Source of the DNA: Streptomyces sp. NBC_01478
GTDB taxonomy: Bacteria > Actinomycetota > Actinomycetes > Streptomycetales > Streptomycetaceae
DNA: 64,000 nucleotides
Direction: 5' to 3'
Assembly (NCBI RefSeq): GCF_036227225.1
Contig: NZ_CP109444.1
Location: forward strand, 11,451,501 to 11,515,500
How positions within the stretch are numbered: position 1 is the first letter of the stretch; each line of letters begins with the position of its first letter. The notes beneath the pieces were generated by a model. That model was not told the origin of the DNA. It worked only from the letters and a program-made list of their open reading frames with translations, and searched no databases. Positions 47,394 through 56,867 of this stretch are shown piece after piece. The translations under genes were made by a program, and so were the position numbers.

Positions 47394-49241
47394 TTGTCTG
47401 GTGCCGCGGACGTGCGGTGGACGCCGTCGCCGTCGCCGCGGATCCGGCGGCTGTCGGCCCGGCGCGAGGCGGTGGTGCTGGCGCTGTCCGGCGCGGCGTT
47501 CGGGACGTACGTACTGATCGTGACCGCACCGGGCCGGTACGCCACCACGACCACGATCCTTTTCTCGGGAGCGGTCGGCGGGCTGTATCTGGGCGCCGGG
47601 CTGCTGGCGCGGCTGCGCCGGCCCGGCAACCGTGTCGGGCTGATGATGCTGCTGGTGGGGATCGGCTGGTTCGCGGAGGACCTGCAGATCAGCCCGGATC
47701 CGGTCGTGCACACCGTGGGCCTGCTGGTGCGTTCGGCGTCCAGCGGGTTCCTCGTCCCGCTCTTGCTGATGTTCCCGGACGGCCTGCTGAGATCGCGGAC
47801 CGACCGGGTGCTGGCCGGTGCCGGATATCTGACGGCCTTCGGGCTGATGCCGGTGAGCGTGCTGTTCTCCACCTCGGTCGTGGAGAACCTGCTGCTGGTG
47901 CACCCCGTGGAGTGGCTGCGCCAGGCGACCGACGCGGTCCAGTTCGTGATGAGCGGAGCGGTGGTCGCCGTACTGCTGGTGCGCTGGACGACCGCCACAC
48001 GTCCGGCCCGGCGCGTGCTCACCCCGCTCTTCGCCGTCGGTCTGGTGGGCGGTCTCGCCTCGGCGTTGGACGGGATGCTCGGGACCGGGCCCTCGTGGAC
48101 CCACACGCCCCTCATCAACATCGCGCATGTGGCCGTACTTCTGCTGCCGTTGGCGTTCCTGGCCGGCGTGTGGCACGTCCGGATGGGCCGGACCGCCGTG
48201 GCCGACCTGCTCCGCCGGATGCCACTCGCCTCGCAGGAACAACTGCGGGACGCGCTCGCGAGAGCCCTCGGCGACAGCTCCGTACAGGTCGGTTTCCCCG
48301 CCCCGGACGCGGCCGGATACGTCGACAGCCAGGGCCGTACGCTCACCGCCGCGCCCGGACAGCAGGTCAGCCCACTGGAGCGGAACGGCCGACGGGTCGG
48401 TGTCCTGCTCCACGACCCGGCGCTGCGCGAGGACCGGTACGTGCTGGAGGCGGTCGTGTCGGCGGTGGCCCTGGAACTGGACAACCAGCGGCTCGCCGCC
48501 GAGGTGCGGGCGCAGTTGGCCGAGGTACGTGCGTCCCGCGCCCGCATCGTCGAGGCGGGCGACGAGCAGCGGCGGCGGATCGAGCACGACCTGCACGACG
48601 GAGCGCAGTCGAGATTCGTCACCGCGCTGGTGACGCTGCGGCTGGCCCGCCAGCAGGTGGCGAACCGGCGGGCTCCCGAACCGGGGCTTGCAGAACCAGT
48701 CGACCTGGCCGAACTGCTGGACCGTATCGCCGAGTTGATGGGCGAGGGCATAGACCAACTGCGCGACCTCGCGCACGGGATCCACCCGGCGGTCCTCAGC
48801 GAGACGGGACTGGTCGCGGCCCTGGAGATGATCGCCGCCCGGTCCCCCTGTCCGGTCCGGGTCAGTGCGACAGCGGTGCCCGAGCTGCCGCGGCCCCTCG
48901 CGGCCACCGCGTACTTCGTGGCGGCGGAAGCGGTCACCAACGCCCTGAAGCACGCCCACGCGACGAGCATCGGCATCGAGGTCCGGCACGAGGACGGCGT
49001 GCTGCGTCTCACGGTCGCGGACGACGGCGTCGGCGGTGCCGACCCGGACACCGGCACCGGGCTGCTCGGTCTTCGCGACCGGGTGGCGGTGTTCGACGGC
49101 GCGATGACGGTCACCAGCGTGCCGGGTCAAGGGACGGTCGTGGCAGCCGAGTTGGTGACCGGACGCCCCGGGCCGACAGGTTCCGAGGACACGCGCTCCG
49201 GGCGGGCGGCTCCGGCCGAGGGGGAGGACGGACGAGGATGA
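47394..49241 (+). CDS. Sensor histidine kinase (HisKA_3 type)
   Basis: A 615-residue kinase. The N-terminal region has about eight hydrophobic helices (for example AVVLALSGAAFGTYVLIVTA and LINIAHVAVLLLPLAFLAGV). A GAF-like segment follows (VQVGFPAPDAAGYVDSQGRT). The HisKA_3 box holds the phospho-acceptor His in RRRIEHDLHDGAQSR, and the HATPase domain has AVTNALKHAHATSIGIEVRH and DPDTGTGLLGLRDRVAVFDG. TTG 47394 is chosen because GGGGGAGGGGG precedes it; an in-frame TTG at 47373 is inside that site. Its stop overlaps the response-regulator start (ATGA). It lies directly downstream of the NRPS cluster and may control it, but it has its own inverted repeat and promoter-like sequence. Confidence 0.93.
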   Translation: MSGAADVRWTPSPSPRIRRLSARREAVVLALSGAAFGTYVLIVTAPGRYATTTTILFSGAVGGLYLGAGLLARLRRPGNRVGLMMLLVGIGWFAEDLQISPDPVVHTVGLLVRSASSGFLVPLLLMFPDGLLRSRTDRVLAGAGYLTAFGLMPVSVLFSTSVVENLLLVHPVEWLRQATDAVQFVMSGAVVAVLLVRWTTATRPARRVLTPLFAVGLVGGLASALDGMLGTGPSWTHTPLINIAHVAVLLLPLAFLAGVWHVRMGRTAVADLLRRMPLASQEQLRDALARALGDSSVQVGFPAPDAAGYVDSQGRTLTAAPGQQVSPLERNGRRVGVLLHDPALREDRYVLEAVVSAVALELDNQRLAAEVRAQLAEVRASRARIVEAGDEQRRRIEHDLHDGAQSRFVTALVTLRLARQQVANRRAPEPGLAEPVDLAELLDRIAELMGEGIDQLRDLAHGIHPAVLSETGLVAALEMIAARSPCPVRVSATAVPELPRPLAATAYFVAAEAVTNALKHAHATSIGIEVRHEDGVLRLTVADDGVGGADPDTGTGLLGLRDRVAVFDGAMTVTSVPGQGTVVAAELVTGRPGPTGSEDTRSGRAAPAEGEDGRG

Positions 49242-49960
49242 CGGCTTCGGGAACGCCGCCGGAGTGGACATCGAAGGCAGACGCAGCGAGGACACGCCCT
49301 TTGCGCATCGTGCTCGCCGACGACGAAAGGCTGTTCCGGTCCGCGCTGGCCGCGCTGCTGGAGAGCAGAGGGCACCGGATCACCGCCCAGGTCGGCGACG
49401 GCGACGCGCTGCGCGCCGCGGTCGCCCGCACCGAACCCGACCTCGCGGTGATCGACATCAGAATGCCGCCCACGAAACGGCTGGAAGGCCTACGGGCCGC
49501 GGTGGACATCCGGCACTCCCATCCCGGCGTGGGAATTCTCCTGCTCTCCCAGAGCGTCCAGGTCACCCATCTCACCGAGCTGACGGGTTCCGGAGTCAGA
49601 GGCGTCGGCTATCTCCTCAAGGAGCGGGTGGCCGACGAACACTTCCTGGACACGGTGCGCCGCATCGCCCAGGGGGAGTGCGAGTTCGACCAGGAGGTGC
49701 TACGGCTCCTCTTCAACGGCCGTCACCGGCACGGCGGTCTGGCGAGGCTCAGCGCGCGGGAACTGGAGGTGCTGAAACTCATGGCCCAGGGACTGACCAA
49801 CCCGGCCATCGCGAGCCAACTCGTGGTCAGCGTCAAGACAGTCGAGACCCACGTCGGCAGTGTCTTCAAGCGGCTCGAACTTCCCGACGAGAGCGAGGGC
49901 GAGTATCACCGGCGCGTCCTTGCCGTCCTCACGTACCTGCAGTCCGACCGATCTGTCTGA
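49238..49960 (+). CDS. NarL-type response regulator
   Basis: A 240-residue receiver-HTH protein. The acidic pocket is LADDERLF, the phospho-acceptor Asp is in AVIDIRMPPTKR, and the conserved Lys is in GYLLKERVADE. The C-terminal LuxR-type HTH is LSARELEVLKLMAQGLTNPA, then VSVKTVETHVGSVFKRLEL. The segment MPPTKRLEGLRAA matches a subclass of actinomycete NarL regulators with a long M-P-P-T-x loop. It is translated from the kinase transcript through an ATGA overlap, giving an unambiguous cognate pair. DNA targets are unknown; the inverted repeat before the kinase gene is a candidate. Confidence 0.95.
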   Translation: MTASGTPPEWTSKADAARTRPLRIVLADDERLFRSALAALLESRGHRITAQVGDGDALRAAVARTEPDLAVIDIRMPPTKRLEGLRAAVDIRHSHPGVGILLLSQSVQVTHLTELTGSGVRGVGYLLKERVADEHFLDTVRRIAQGECEFDQEVLRLLFNGRHRHGGLARLSARELEVLKLMAQGLTNPAIASQLVVSVKTVETHVGSVFKRLELPDESEGEYHRRVLAVLTYLQSDRSV

Positions 49961-50002
49961 CTGGTGTGTCTGGTTGATCTGTATGGCGCCGCTGCATGCG
50001 CC

Positions 50003-50365
50003 TCAGGATTCGGCCGTGAAGCGGGACAGCGCGGCGGCCGACAGTCGCGCCTTCGCCAGGAAACCGGCCGCCGGAGAGCAGGCGATGCGCCCGCCGAACT
50101 CGTCGGCCGCACGCACCGAACACAGCACGATCACCACGTCCGCCGCCAGCGCGTTCAGCTCCCGGGCGGCGGCGAACACGTCCTCGCCCGGGAGCCCCAG
50201 ATCCAGCAGCACGAGGTCGGGCCGGTTGCCCCGGGCGATCTCCGCGACGGCGGCCGAGGCCGACGCGGCCTCCGACACGGCGTACTCGCCGTCGACCTCC
50301 AACAAGGCCCGCACGGCGGCTCGGTAGGCGGGATCGTCGTCGACGACAAGCACGCTGCGGCCCAT
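50003..50365 (-). CDS. Receiver-only (CheY-like) response regulator
   Basis: A 120-residue single receiver domain with no output domain: VLVVDDDPAYRAAVRALLEV, the phospho-acceptor Asp in LVLLDLGLPGEDVF and Lys in AGFLAKARLS. The usual Thr/Ser position reads VLCSV. The gene is convergent with the two-component operon (42-bp gap). It could be a phosphate sink or a signal-relay partner of a nearby kinase. The start at 50365 gives MGRSVLVVDDD; a longer frame from 50491 has no supporting ribosome binding site. The stop codon is at 50003-50005. Confidence 0.85.
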   Translation of the reverse strand: MGRSVLVVDDDPAYRAAVRALLEVDGEYAVSEAASASAAVAEIARGNRPDLVLLDLGLPGEDVFAAARELNALAADVVIVLCSVRAADEFGGRIACSPAAGFLAKARLSAAALSRFTAES

Positions 50366-50565
50366 GACCTCATGCTGGCTGATCCCCTGGGCGAGGGCAT
50401 CAGGGCCAGCACTGAGAACACCGGTCTCGAGACGGGTGGTTGCCCCGAAGACCCGGTCCCGCCGCGAATTCACACTGGTCGAACAGCCCATGGGCGCGGG
50501 TGTGACCGGGTGTGCACGGCCCGGCGTACGACCCGTGGATCGGGATTCGTTGTCGGGGGGAACGT

Positions 50566-51813
50566 ATGCGGGGTTCCATGGTGAGGCTGCTCGTGCCGGT
50601 ACTGCTCGCGGCGCTGGTGGTCACCGGTTGCAAGAAGCCGGGCGGGGAGGCGTCGGGTTCCTTCAAACCCAACTTCCTGCCGGTGACGTTCACGATCGAC
50701 TCGTCAGGGCGCATCAGCGTCAGCCTGGACGCGTCGATCGTCACGCCGCTGGGCGAGGTGTCGGTGTCGGGATTCCAGCAGGAGCTGGGCAACCCCAAGC
50801 CGTATCTCGTGGCGGCCATCCGGCATCTGGTAGGGGGTACGGCAGCCGACCAGAGCGCGTTCGTGGACCGGACCACGGGGCCGGTCCACGCCGCATACGC
50901 GGGATATACGGACTCCGCCAACTACAGGGAAGGGAGCGCGAGTTCGGTCTACTCCCTCTACAAGATCGCGGCGAAGGGCCGCAGCGTCCAGCCCGCCCTG
51001 AACGGACAGCCCCTCGCTCTGGCGAAGAGCGGCACGATCGTCGTCGACGCCACGCACACCAAGCCCGGCAGCGTGACCCAGGTCCAGATAGCCGACACCG
51101 AGGAACAGGACTCACCCGTGCCGTCCGGCACGGCGTCCTCCTGCGCGGGAACCGACGCCATCGGCATCACGCTCCCCGAGGTGTCCGCGGGAGCCGATGT
51201 CACCGACACCGTCGCGGAGTTGACGGCCGACTGCCTTCAGGTCCAGTACACGGCGGAGCCGGCCGACGGCGTGACGGAGGGCACCGTCGCACGGGTCGTG
51301 ATCCCGACCGAGGGCTCGGCCGACGCGGTGCGGTTGCCTCCGGTCGACGAGGGTGCACCGGGGCCGGGGGACCACGTGACGGTGAGCCGGCGGTCGCCGA
51401 CGACGGTGTATGTCGCGGCGACGGCGCCTGCACCGTCGCCGTCGCCTTCGCCCTCGCCGAGCAGCACCGATGATCCTTCCGAGACTCCGGCGCCAGGGAC
51501 CACCCCGGTGGAGGCCGCCGCGTACGCGCCCGTGCGCACGGACCCCGGCACGGCCGGTGAACAGACCAGCCACATCGAGCCGGGAGCCCAGTACCGGGCG
51601 GTGTGCATGACGCACGGCGAGTCGGTGCAGGCCCACGGCTACACGAGTGACCTGTGGGCCGAGTTGCTCCTCAGCGCGGGCGGCACCGGCTGGGTCACGG
51701 CCACGGCGCTCACCGGCGGCCCCGACGGTCTGTCACTCCCCGACTGCCAGGGCACCGGAACTGCGACCGACACCCCGTCGCCGACGCCCTCGGACACCAC
51801 GCCGACCGGCTGA
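50566..51813 (+). CDS. Secreted lipoprotein with Pro/Ser linker and SH3-like C-terminal domain
   Basis: A 415-residue lipoprotein. The signal is RLLVPVLLAALVVTGC with the lipobox VTGC. The first domain (residues about 35-270) is an unassigned beta-rich domain with a Cys pair (SSCAGTDAIG; ADCLQVQYT). The linker APAPSPSPSPSPSS is typical of cell-wall-spanning segments. The C-terminal domain (ASYAPVRTDPGTAG-like start; RAVCMTHGESVQAHGYTSDL and GGTGWVTATALTG) resembles an SH3 (type 3) fold with a disulphide, often binding peptidoglycan. GGGGGG precedes the ATG at 50566. A strong terminator hairpin follows. Its function is unknown. Confidence 0.8.
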   Translation: MRGSMVRLLVPVLLAALVVTGCKKPGGEASGSFKPNFLPVTFTIDSSGRISVSLDASIVTPLGEVSVSGFQQELGNPKPYLVAAIRHLVGGTAADQSAFVDRTTGPVHAAYAGYTDSANYREGSASSVYSLYKIAAKGRSVQPALNGQPLALAKSGTIVVDATHTKPGSVTQVQIADTEEQDSPVPSGTASSCAGTDAIGITLPEVSAGADVTDTVAELTADCLQVQYTAEPADGVTEGTVARVVIPTEGSADAVRLPPVDEGAPGPGDHVTVSRRSPTTVYVAATAPAPSPSPSPSPSSTDDPSETPAPGTTPVEAAAYAPVRTDPGTAGEQTSHIEPGAQYRAVCMTHGESVQAHGYTSDLWAELLLSAGGTGWVTATALTGGPDGLSLPDCQGTGTATDTPSPTPSDTTPTG

Positions 51814-51830
51814 CGGCTGACGACCAAAGG

Positions 51831-51877
51831 AACCGGCCGCCCGTCCACGGTTCGTCGCCGTGGGTGAGCGGCCGGTT
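51831..51877 (+). terminator. Strong two-part hairpin terminator
   Basis: AACCGGCCGC (51831-51840) pairs perfectly with GCGGCCGGTT (51868-51877). An inner stem CCACGG/CCGTGG flanks the loop TTCGTCG. It lies 18 bp after the lipoprotein stop and ends in TTTCG, as a classical terminator does. The 146 bp after it, up to the GH35 start, hold that gene's promoter. Confidence 0.85.
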
Positions 51878-52023
51878 TCGTGTGGCGCGATCGCGGTACG
51901 TCGGCTGGTGCGACCTCTCAACTGTCTTCTCCCGCCCCATTGTGGTGCGCCCTGCACACCCTTACTGTTCGACTTTGCCTGAGTCTGTTTGATGCTGTTC
52001 GCCCAGTCGGTCTGGAGGCCGCC

Positions 52024-55000
52024 GTGCGGGGTAGTCGGAACGGTTCAGAGGGTGCGAGACCCGGTCGGCGTCGGTGGTGGAGGGCGGTTCTCGCGGCGAC
52101 CGCGACCATCGCCCTCGCTGCGGGCATGACCGCACCGGCCACGGCGGCGCAGGACGTCGGCGAGCAGGCGTCCGCCGTCGGTCCGCAGGCGCACACCGTG
52201 ACTCTCGACGGCTACTCCTTCCTCGTCGACGGCAAGCGCACCTACCTGTGGTCCGGCGAGTTCCACTACTTCCGGCTCCCGAGCCAGGACCTGTGGCGCG
52301 ACATCTTCCAGAAGATGAAGGCCGCCGGCTTCAACTCGACCTCCCTGTACTTCGATTGGGGATACCACTCGCCCAAGCCGGGGGTGTACGACTTCACCGG
52401 GGTGCGGGACGTCGACAAGCTCCTCGACATGGCCCAGGAGGCCGGCCTCTACGTCATCGCCCGCCCGGCGCCGTACATCAACGCGGAGGTCGACAGCGGC
52501 GGCCTGCCCGGCTGGCTGACCACCAAGGCCGGGAACAACCGCAGCGACGACCCCCAGTTCCTGAAGTACGCGGACGAGTGGCTGACACAGATCGACCGGA
52601 TCATCGCCCGCCACCAACTGACCAACGGCACCGGGTCGGTGATTGCCTATCAGGTCGAGAACGAGTACTACAACGGCTCGGCCGCCGGGCGTTCCTACAT
52701 GCAGCACCTGGAGGACAAGGCCCGCGCCGACGGCATCACCGTCCCGCTGACCGGCAACAACAACGGCACCTTCAACGCCGGCACCGGCGCCCTGGACGTC
52801 GACGGCCCGGACTCCTACCCCCAGGGCTTCGACTGCTCCAACCCCTCGAAGTGGAACGGCGTCCCGGACATCAGCTACGACCATCCGGCCGGAAAACCGC
52901 TGTACTCACCGGAGTTCCAGGGCGGCGCCTTCGATCCGTGGGGCGGACCGGGCTACGACAAGTGCGCCCAGTTGATCAACGACCAGTTCGCCAACGTGTT
53001 CTACAAGCAGAACATCGCCGTGGGCGCGACCGCGCAGAGCTTCTACATGACCTACGGCGGCACCAACTGGGGCTGGCTGGGCATGCCGCAGAACTACACG
53101 TCGTACGACTACGGGGCCGCGATCCGCGAGACCCGTCAACTCGACCCGAAGTACTACGAGGACAAGCTCATCGGGTACTTCACGCAGGCCGTCGCCCCGC
53201 TGACGAAGACCGAGGCGATCAGGGCCACACCGCCGGACGACTCCGCGATCGTCGACACGGCCCGGATGAACCCCGACACCAAGACGCAGTTCCACGTCCT
53301 GCGGCACGGGAGCTCCACGTCCACGGCCGTGGACAAGACCCATATCTCGCTCGACTTCAACGCCCAGCCGTCCGCGGACACCACCTACACCTGGGACGAC
53401 CCCGACTCCGCGCTCCAGTACGCCGGTTCGTGGTCGCACGTGGCCAACACGAGCTACACCGGCGGCGATTACCGGCACACGGAGTCGTTCTCGAACAAGG
53501 CCGGAGACTCGCTCACCGTCCCCTTCGACGGCACCGCGATCCGCTGGATCGGCTCGAAGACCAACAACCACGGCTACGCCGACGTCTACCTCGACGGCAC
53601 CAAGACGGCCACGGTCGACGACTCCGGCAGCGAGAGCCAGGCCGTGCTCTTCCAGAAGACCGGCCTGACCCCCGGCGCGCACACCTTGAAGATCGTCGTC
53701 GCCGGGAACCACGGCTCGGGATCCACGGACAACTACGTGGCCGTCGACGCCATCGACGTGCCGACGGGCGACGCCGCCACGGATCCGACCTACCCGGTCG
53801 TACCGCAGCAGCCCGGCACCGCGATCACGCTCGACGGCCGCGACTCACACGTGATCGTGGCCAACTACCGCCTCGGCGAAGCGCAGTTGCAGTACTCGAC
53901 CTCCGAGATCATGACCGACGCGACCATCGGGGACCGGGACGTCGCCGTGCTCTACGGCGACGAGGACAGCGACGGCGAGACCGTCCTGCGCTACGCCACC
54001 GAGCCCACCGTGACCGCCAACGGCGGGACGGTCGCGACCACTTGGGACCCGGCCACCGGGGACCTCCGCCTCAACTACACGCACAAGGGCCTGATCCGCA
54101 TCAGCATCAGCGGCGGCGGAAAGCGCCCGCTGCTCCTGCTCGTCGGCGACAAGGCCACGGCGAAGACCTTCTGGCGCCAGGACACGGCGAGCGGCCCGGT
54201 GCTCGTGCGCGGCACCCACCTGCTGCGGACGGCGACCAGCCTGCACGGCGGCCGCACCGTGGCGCTCACCGGTGACAACGCCGACGACAAGAACATCGAG
54301 GTGTTCACCTCCGCCGCCCAAGTCACCTGGAACGGCCGGGCGTTGGGTACCCACGCCACCGACACGGGAAGCCTCACCGCAAAGATCCCGGTGGCCGCCC
54401 CGATACACCTCCCGACGCTGACCAACTGGAAGCACGCCGAGGAGTCCCCCGAAGCGGCCCCCGGTTTCGACGACACAACCTGGCAGGTGGCCGACAAGGC
54501 GACCACCAACAGCGTCTCCGGCGCCAACTCGCTGCCGGTGCTCTACGCGGACGACTACGGCTTCCACACCGGCAACACGTGGTACCGCGGCCGCTTCCGC
54601 GCCGGCGGCAAGGAGACCGGCATCCACCTGGTGTCGGACTCCGGGGGAGGCGCCCAGGCGTTCTCCGCGTGGCTCAACGGCACCTTCCTGGGCAGTTCCA
54701 CCACCGGCAGCGGTGACTTCACCTTCCCGGCGGGTTCCGTGAAGTCCACGGGCGACAACGTCCTCTCCGTGCTCACCGTCAACATGGGGCACGAGGAGGA
54801 CTACAACTCCACCAACGGCAACAAGACCGCACGCGGCCTGACCAGCGCCTCCCTCGTCGGCGCGCCGCTGACGTCCGTCACCTGGCGCCTCCAGGGCGTA
54901 CGGGGCGGCGAGGACCTCCAGGACACGGTCCGCGGCCCGCTGTCGACGGGCGGCCTCTACGGCGAGCGGGCCGGCTGGTCCCTGCCGGGCTACCCGGACG

Positions 55001-56190
55001 CCGACTGGAACCGCGTTTCCCTCCCGACGACCGACACGACTCCTGGTGTCTCCTGGTACCGCACCGACGCCAAGCTCGACCTGCCGCACGGTCAGGACAC
55101 GTCACTTGGGCTCACGTTCACGGACGACCCGGCCCGCAAGTACCGCGCCACGATCTTCGTGAACGGCTGGCAGGTCGGCAACTACGTCAACTACCTCGGC
55201 CCGCAGCACACTTTCCCGGTCCCCAACGGGATCCTGAACCCGAACGGCCACAACAGCATCGCCATCGCCGTGTGGAACCTCGACGGCAGCACCGGCGGCC
55301 TCGGCAAGGTCTCCCTGACCGACTACGGCAGTTACGCCTCGTCCCTGCGCGTCGCGCAGAACGACAGCCCGCGCTACGACGCCCGGACCTACGCGATGCC
55401 GAAGCGTCCGGGAGCGGATGTCACCCTGGACGTGCCGGACACCGCCCAGCCGGGGGAGGCCTTCACCGCCCGGACGACGGTGCGGGTGCCGAAGGACCGA
55501 CCGTCCGCTTCCGGAGTGACGGCGTCGCTCTCCGCGCCCGACGGCTGGAGCGTGAGTGCCACGAGCCCCACGTCGGTCGAGCGCCTGCGGTCCGGCGCAT
55601 CGGCCGCCTTCACCTGGAAGGTCCAGCCGCCGGCCGGGACACTGCCGTCGGCCTCGGCGCTCACCGCCACCGTGCACTACCGGCAGAACGGACGGCAGGC
55701 CGTCGGCGGTGACGAGCGCATCGTCCGCGGGATACCGCCGGCTCCACCGGCCGGGAAGAGCGATGTGAGCGCACTGTCGTTCCTGTCGTCCACCAACGGG
55801 TGGGGCCCGGTCGAACGGGACACCAGCGTCGGCGAACAGGCGGCCGGTGACGGCCGTCCGATCACCATCGCCGGCGTCGGCTACGCCAAGGGTCTTGGCA
55901 CCAACTCCGTCAGCGATGTCGAGTTCTACCTCGCCGGACAGTGCTCGCGGTTGACGGCGGACGTGGGCGTCGACGACGAGACCGGCGGTGCGGGCACGGT
56001 GACCTTCTCCGTGATCGCCGACGGCAAGACCCTGCTCACCACGCCGACGATCCACGGCAAACAGGCCGCGGTGCCGATCGACGTCGACGTCAGCGGCGCC
56101 CAGGTGATCGACCTCAAGGTCGGTGACGCGGGCGACGGCAACGGCAACGACCACGGGGACTGGGGGATGCCGACGCTCACGTGTGACTGA
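52024..56190 (+). CDS. Secreted multidomain GH35 beta-galactosidase
   Basis: A 1,388-residue secreted enzyme. The signal peptide (WWRAVLAATATIALAAGMTA) ends near APATAAQD. The GH35 barrel (about 50-385) has FHYFRLPSQDLWRDIFQKMK, the acid/base Glu214 in YQVENEYYNG and the nucleophile Glu297 in YSPEFQGG. Next are a carbohydrate-binding beta-sandwich (TYTWDDPDSALQYAGSW ... NYVAVDAIDVP), further beta-galactosidase jelly-roll domains, an Ig-like NEW3 domain (LDVPDTAQPGEAFTARTTVR) and a C-terminal NPCBM domain (IAGVGYAKGLGTNSVSDVEF). It would release galactose from plant or other polysaccharides. GTG 52024 follows GGAGG. Its length is above most GH35 enzymes because of the C-terminal binding modules. 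Confidence 0.93.
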   Translation: MRGSRNGSEGARPGRRRWWRAVLAATATIALAAGMTAPATAAQDVGEQASAVGPQAHTVTLDGYSFLVDGKRTYLWSGEFHYFRLPSQDLWRDIFQKMKAAGFNSTSLYFDWGYHSPKPGVYDFTGVRDVDKLLDMAQEAGLYVIARPAPYINAEVDSGGLPGWLTTKAGNNRSDDPQFLKYADEWLTQIDRIIARHQLTNGTGSVIAYQVENEYYNGSAAGRSYMQHLEDKARADGITVPLTGNNNGTFNAGTGALDVDGPDSYPQGFDCSNPSKWNGVPDISYDHPAGKPLYSPEFQGGAFDPWGGPGYDKCAQLINDQFANVFYKQNIAVGATAQSFYMTYGGTNWGWLGMPQNYTSYDYGAAIRETRQLDPKYYEDKLIGYFTQAVAPLTKTEAIRATPPDDSAIVDTARMNPDTKTQFHVLRHGSSTSTAVDKTHISLDFNAQPSADTTYTWDDPDSALQYAGSWSHVANTSYTGGDYRHTESFSNKAGDSLTVPFDGTAIRWIGSKTNNHGYADVYLDGTKTATVDDSGSESQAVLFQKTGLTPGAHTLKIVVAGNHGSGSTDNYVAVDAIDVPTGDAATDPTYPVVPQQPGTAITLDGRDSHVIVANYRLGEAQLQYSTSEIMTDATIGDRDVAVLYGDEDSDGETVLRYATEPTVTANGGTVATTWDPATGDLRLNYTHKGLIRISISGGGKRPLLLLVGDKATAKTFWRQDTASGPVLVRGTHLLRTATSLHGGRTVALTGDNADDKNIEVFTSAAQVTWNGRALGTHATDTGSLTAKIPVAAPIHLPTLTNWKHAEESPEAAPGFDDTTWQVADKATTNSVSGANSLPVLYADDYGFHTGNTWYRGRFRAGGKETGIHLVSDSGGGAQAFSAWLNGTFLGSSTTGSGDFTFPAGSVKSTGDNVLSVLTVNMGHEEDYNSTNGNKTARGLTSASLVGAPLTSVTWRLQGVRGGEDLQDTVRGPLSTGGLYGERAGWSLPGYPDADWNRVSLPTTDTTPGVSWYRTDAKLDLPHGQDTSLGLTFTDDPARKYRATIFVNGWQVGNYVNYLGPQHTFPVPNGILNPNGHNSIAIAVWNLDGSTGGLGKVSLTDYGSYASSLRVAQNDSPRYDARTYAMPKRPGADVTLDVPDTAQPGEAFTARTTVRVPKDRPSASGVTASLSAPDGWSVSATSPTSVERLRSGASAAFTWKVQPPAGTLPSASALTATVHYRQNGRQAVGGDERIVRGIPPAPPAGKSDVSALSFLSSTNGWGPVERDTSVGEQAAGDGRPITIAGVGYAKGLGTNSVSDVEFYLAGQCSRLTADVGVDDETGGAGTVTFSVIADGKTLLTTPTIHGKQAAVPIDVDVSGAQVIDLKVGDAGDGNGNDHGDWGMPTLTCD

Positions 56191-56293
56191 TCGGGAGTCA
56201 GGGGCGTCCGCGCGCTGTGCTCGACGTCCCTGTCCGCTCTCCCCGTCCTCCTCATGGGTCGCTTCGGGTGTGACGCGGGAGCCGTCTGTCCTC

Positions 56294-56656
56294 CTACGCG
56301 GTGGCCGGCCCGTCGAGGAAGCTGAGCAACACGGCGGCCTCGGCGCGGAGCCGTGCGGCTCGCTGCGTGTGCGCCGGCGCGGTCAACTGTGCCGCGACCT
56401 CCAGTCGCTCGGCGGCTTCCGCCCTCACGATCTCCACCACACTCCGCTCGCTCAGCTCACGCCGAACCGCTTCGGTGGCACCGGCGCCGACCGGCGACTG
56501 CTCAAGCGCCACACCGCGAAGCTCGGTTTCCTCCACGGGCACCGCCTCGGCGTTGTCGAGCGCGCCAAGGGTCGCCCGAAGCGCGCTGACCGCGGCCTTG
56601 TCACCGGCGCGCATCGCTTCCGGCAGGGCTCGGCGCATGCGAAGACGTACAGACAT
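56294..56656 (-). CDS. YqeY/GatB-like domain protein
   Basis: A 120-residue helical protein matching the GatB/YqeY domain. It starts RMRRALPEAMRAGDKAAVSA with the family N-terminal helix, continues ALRATLGALDNAEAVPVEET, and ends with GATEAVRRELSERSVVEIVR and EAAERLEVAAQL. YqeY proteins are linked to tRNA amidotransferase function or RNA binding; a stand-alone enzymatic activity is not established. It is a single gene, convergent with GH35 (104 bp gap) and divergent from the secreted protein. The start at 56656 gives MSVRLRMRRAL. Confidence 0.8.
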   Translation of the reverse strand: MSVRLRMRRALPEAMRAGDKAAVSALRATLGALDNAEAVPVEETELRGVALEQSPVGAGATEAVRRELSERSVVEIVRAEAAERLEVAAQLTAPAHTQRAARLRAEAAVLLSFLDGPATA

Positions 56657-56867
56657 GCGAGTGACCCTATGGCCGGGCCCCTGCACTCACAACGCGATTA
56701 ACAGGCCCCACCAGGCCTGCCGCGGCGAGGAGATCGACGGCGTATGGACACTGGTTCGAAGAGCAGGGCAACCGGGACCGGCTCTCATGGGTCTAGCCAC
56801 CGATGACACACCATCAGGTCTCGTCGTACGGGGAGGCGGCGAACCCATCGTCCCGAGGGGGGACTTC

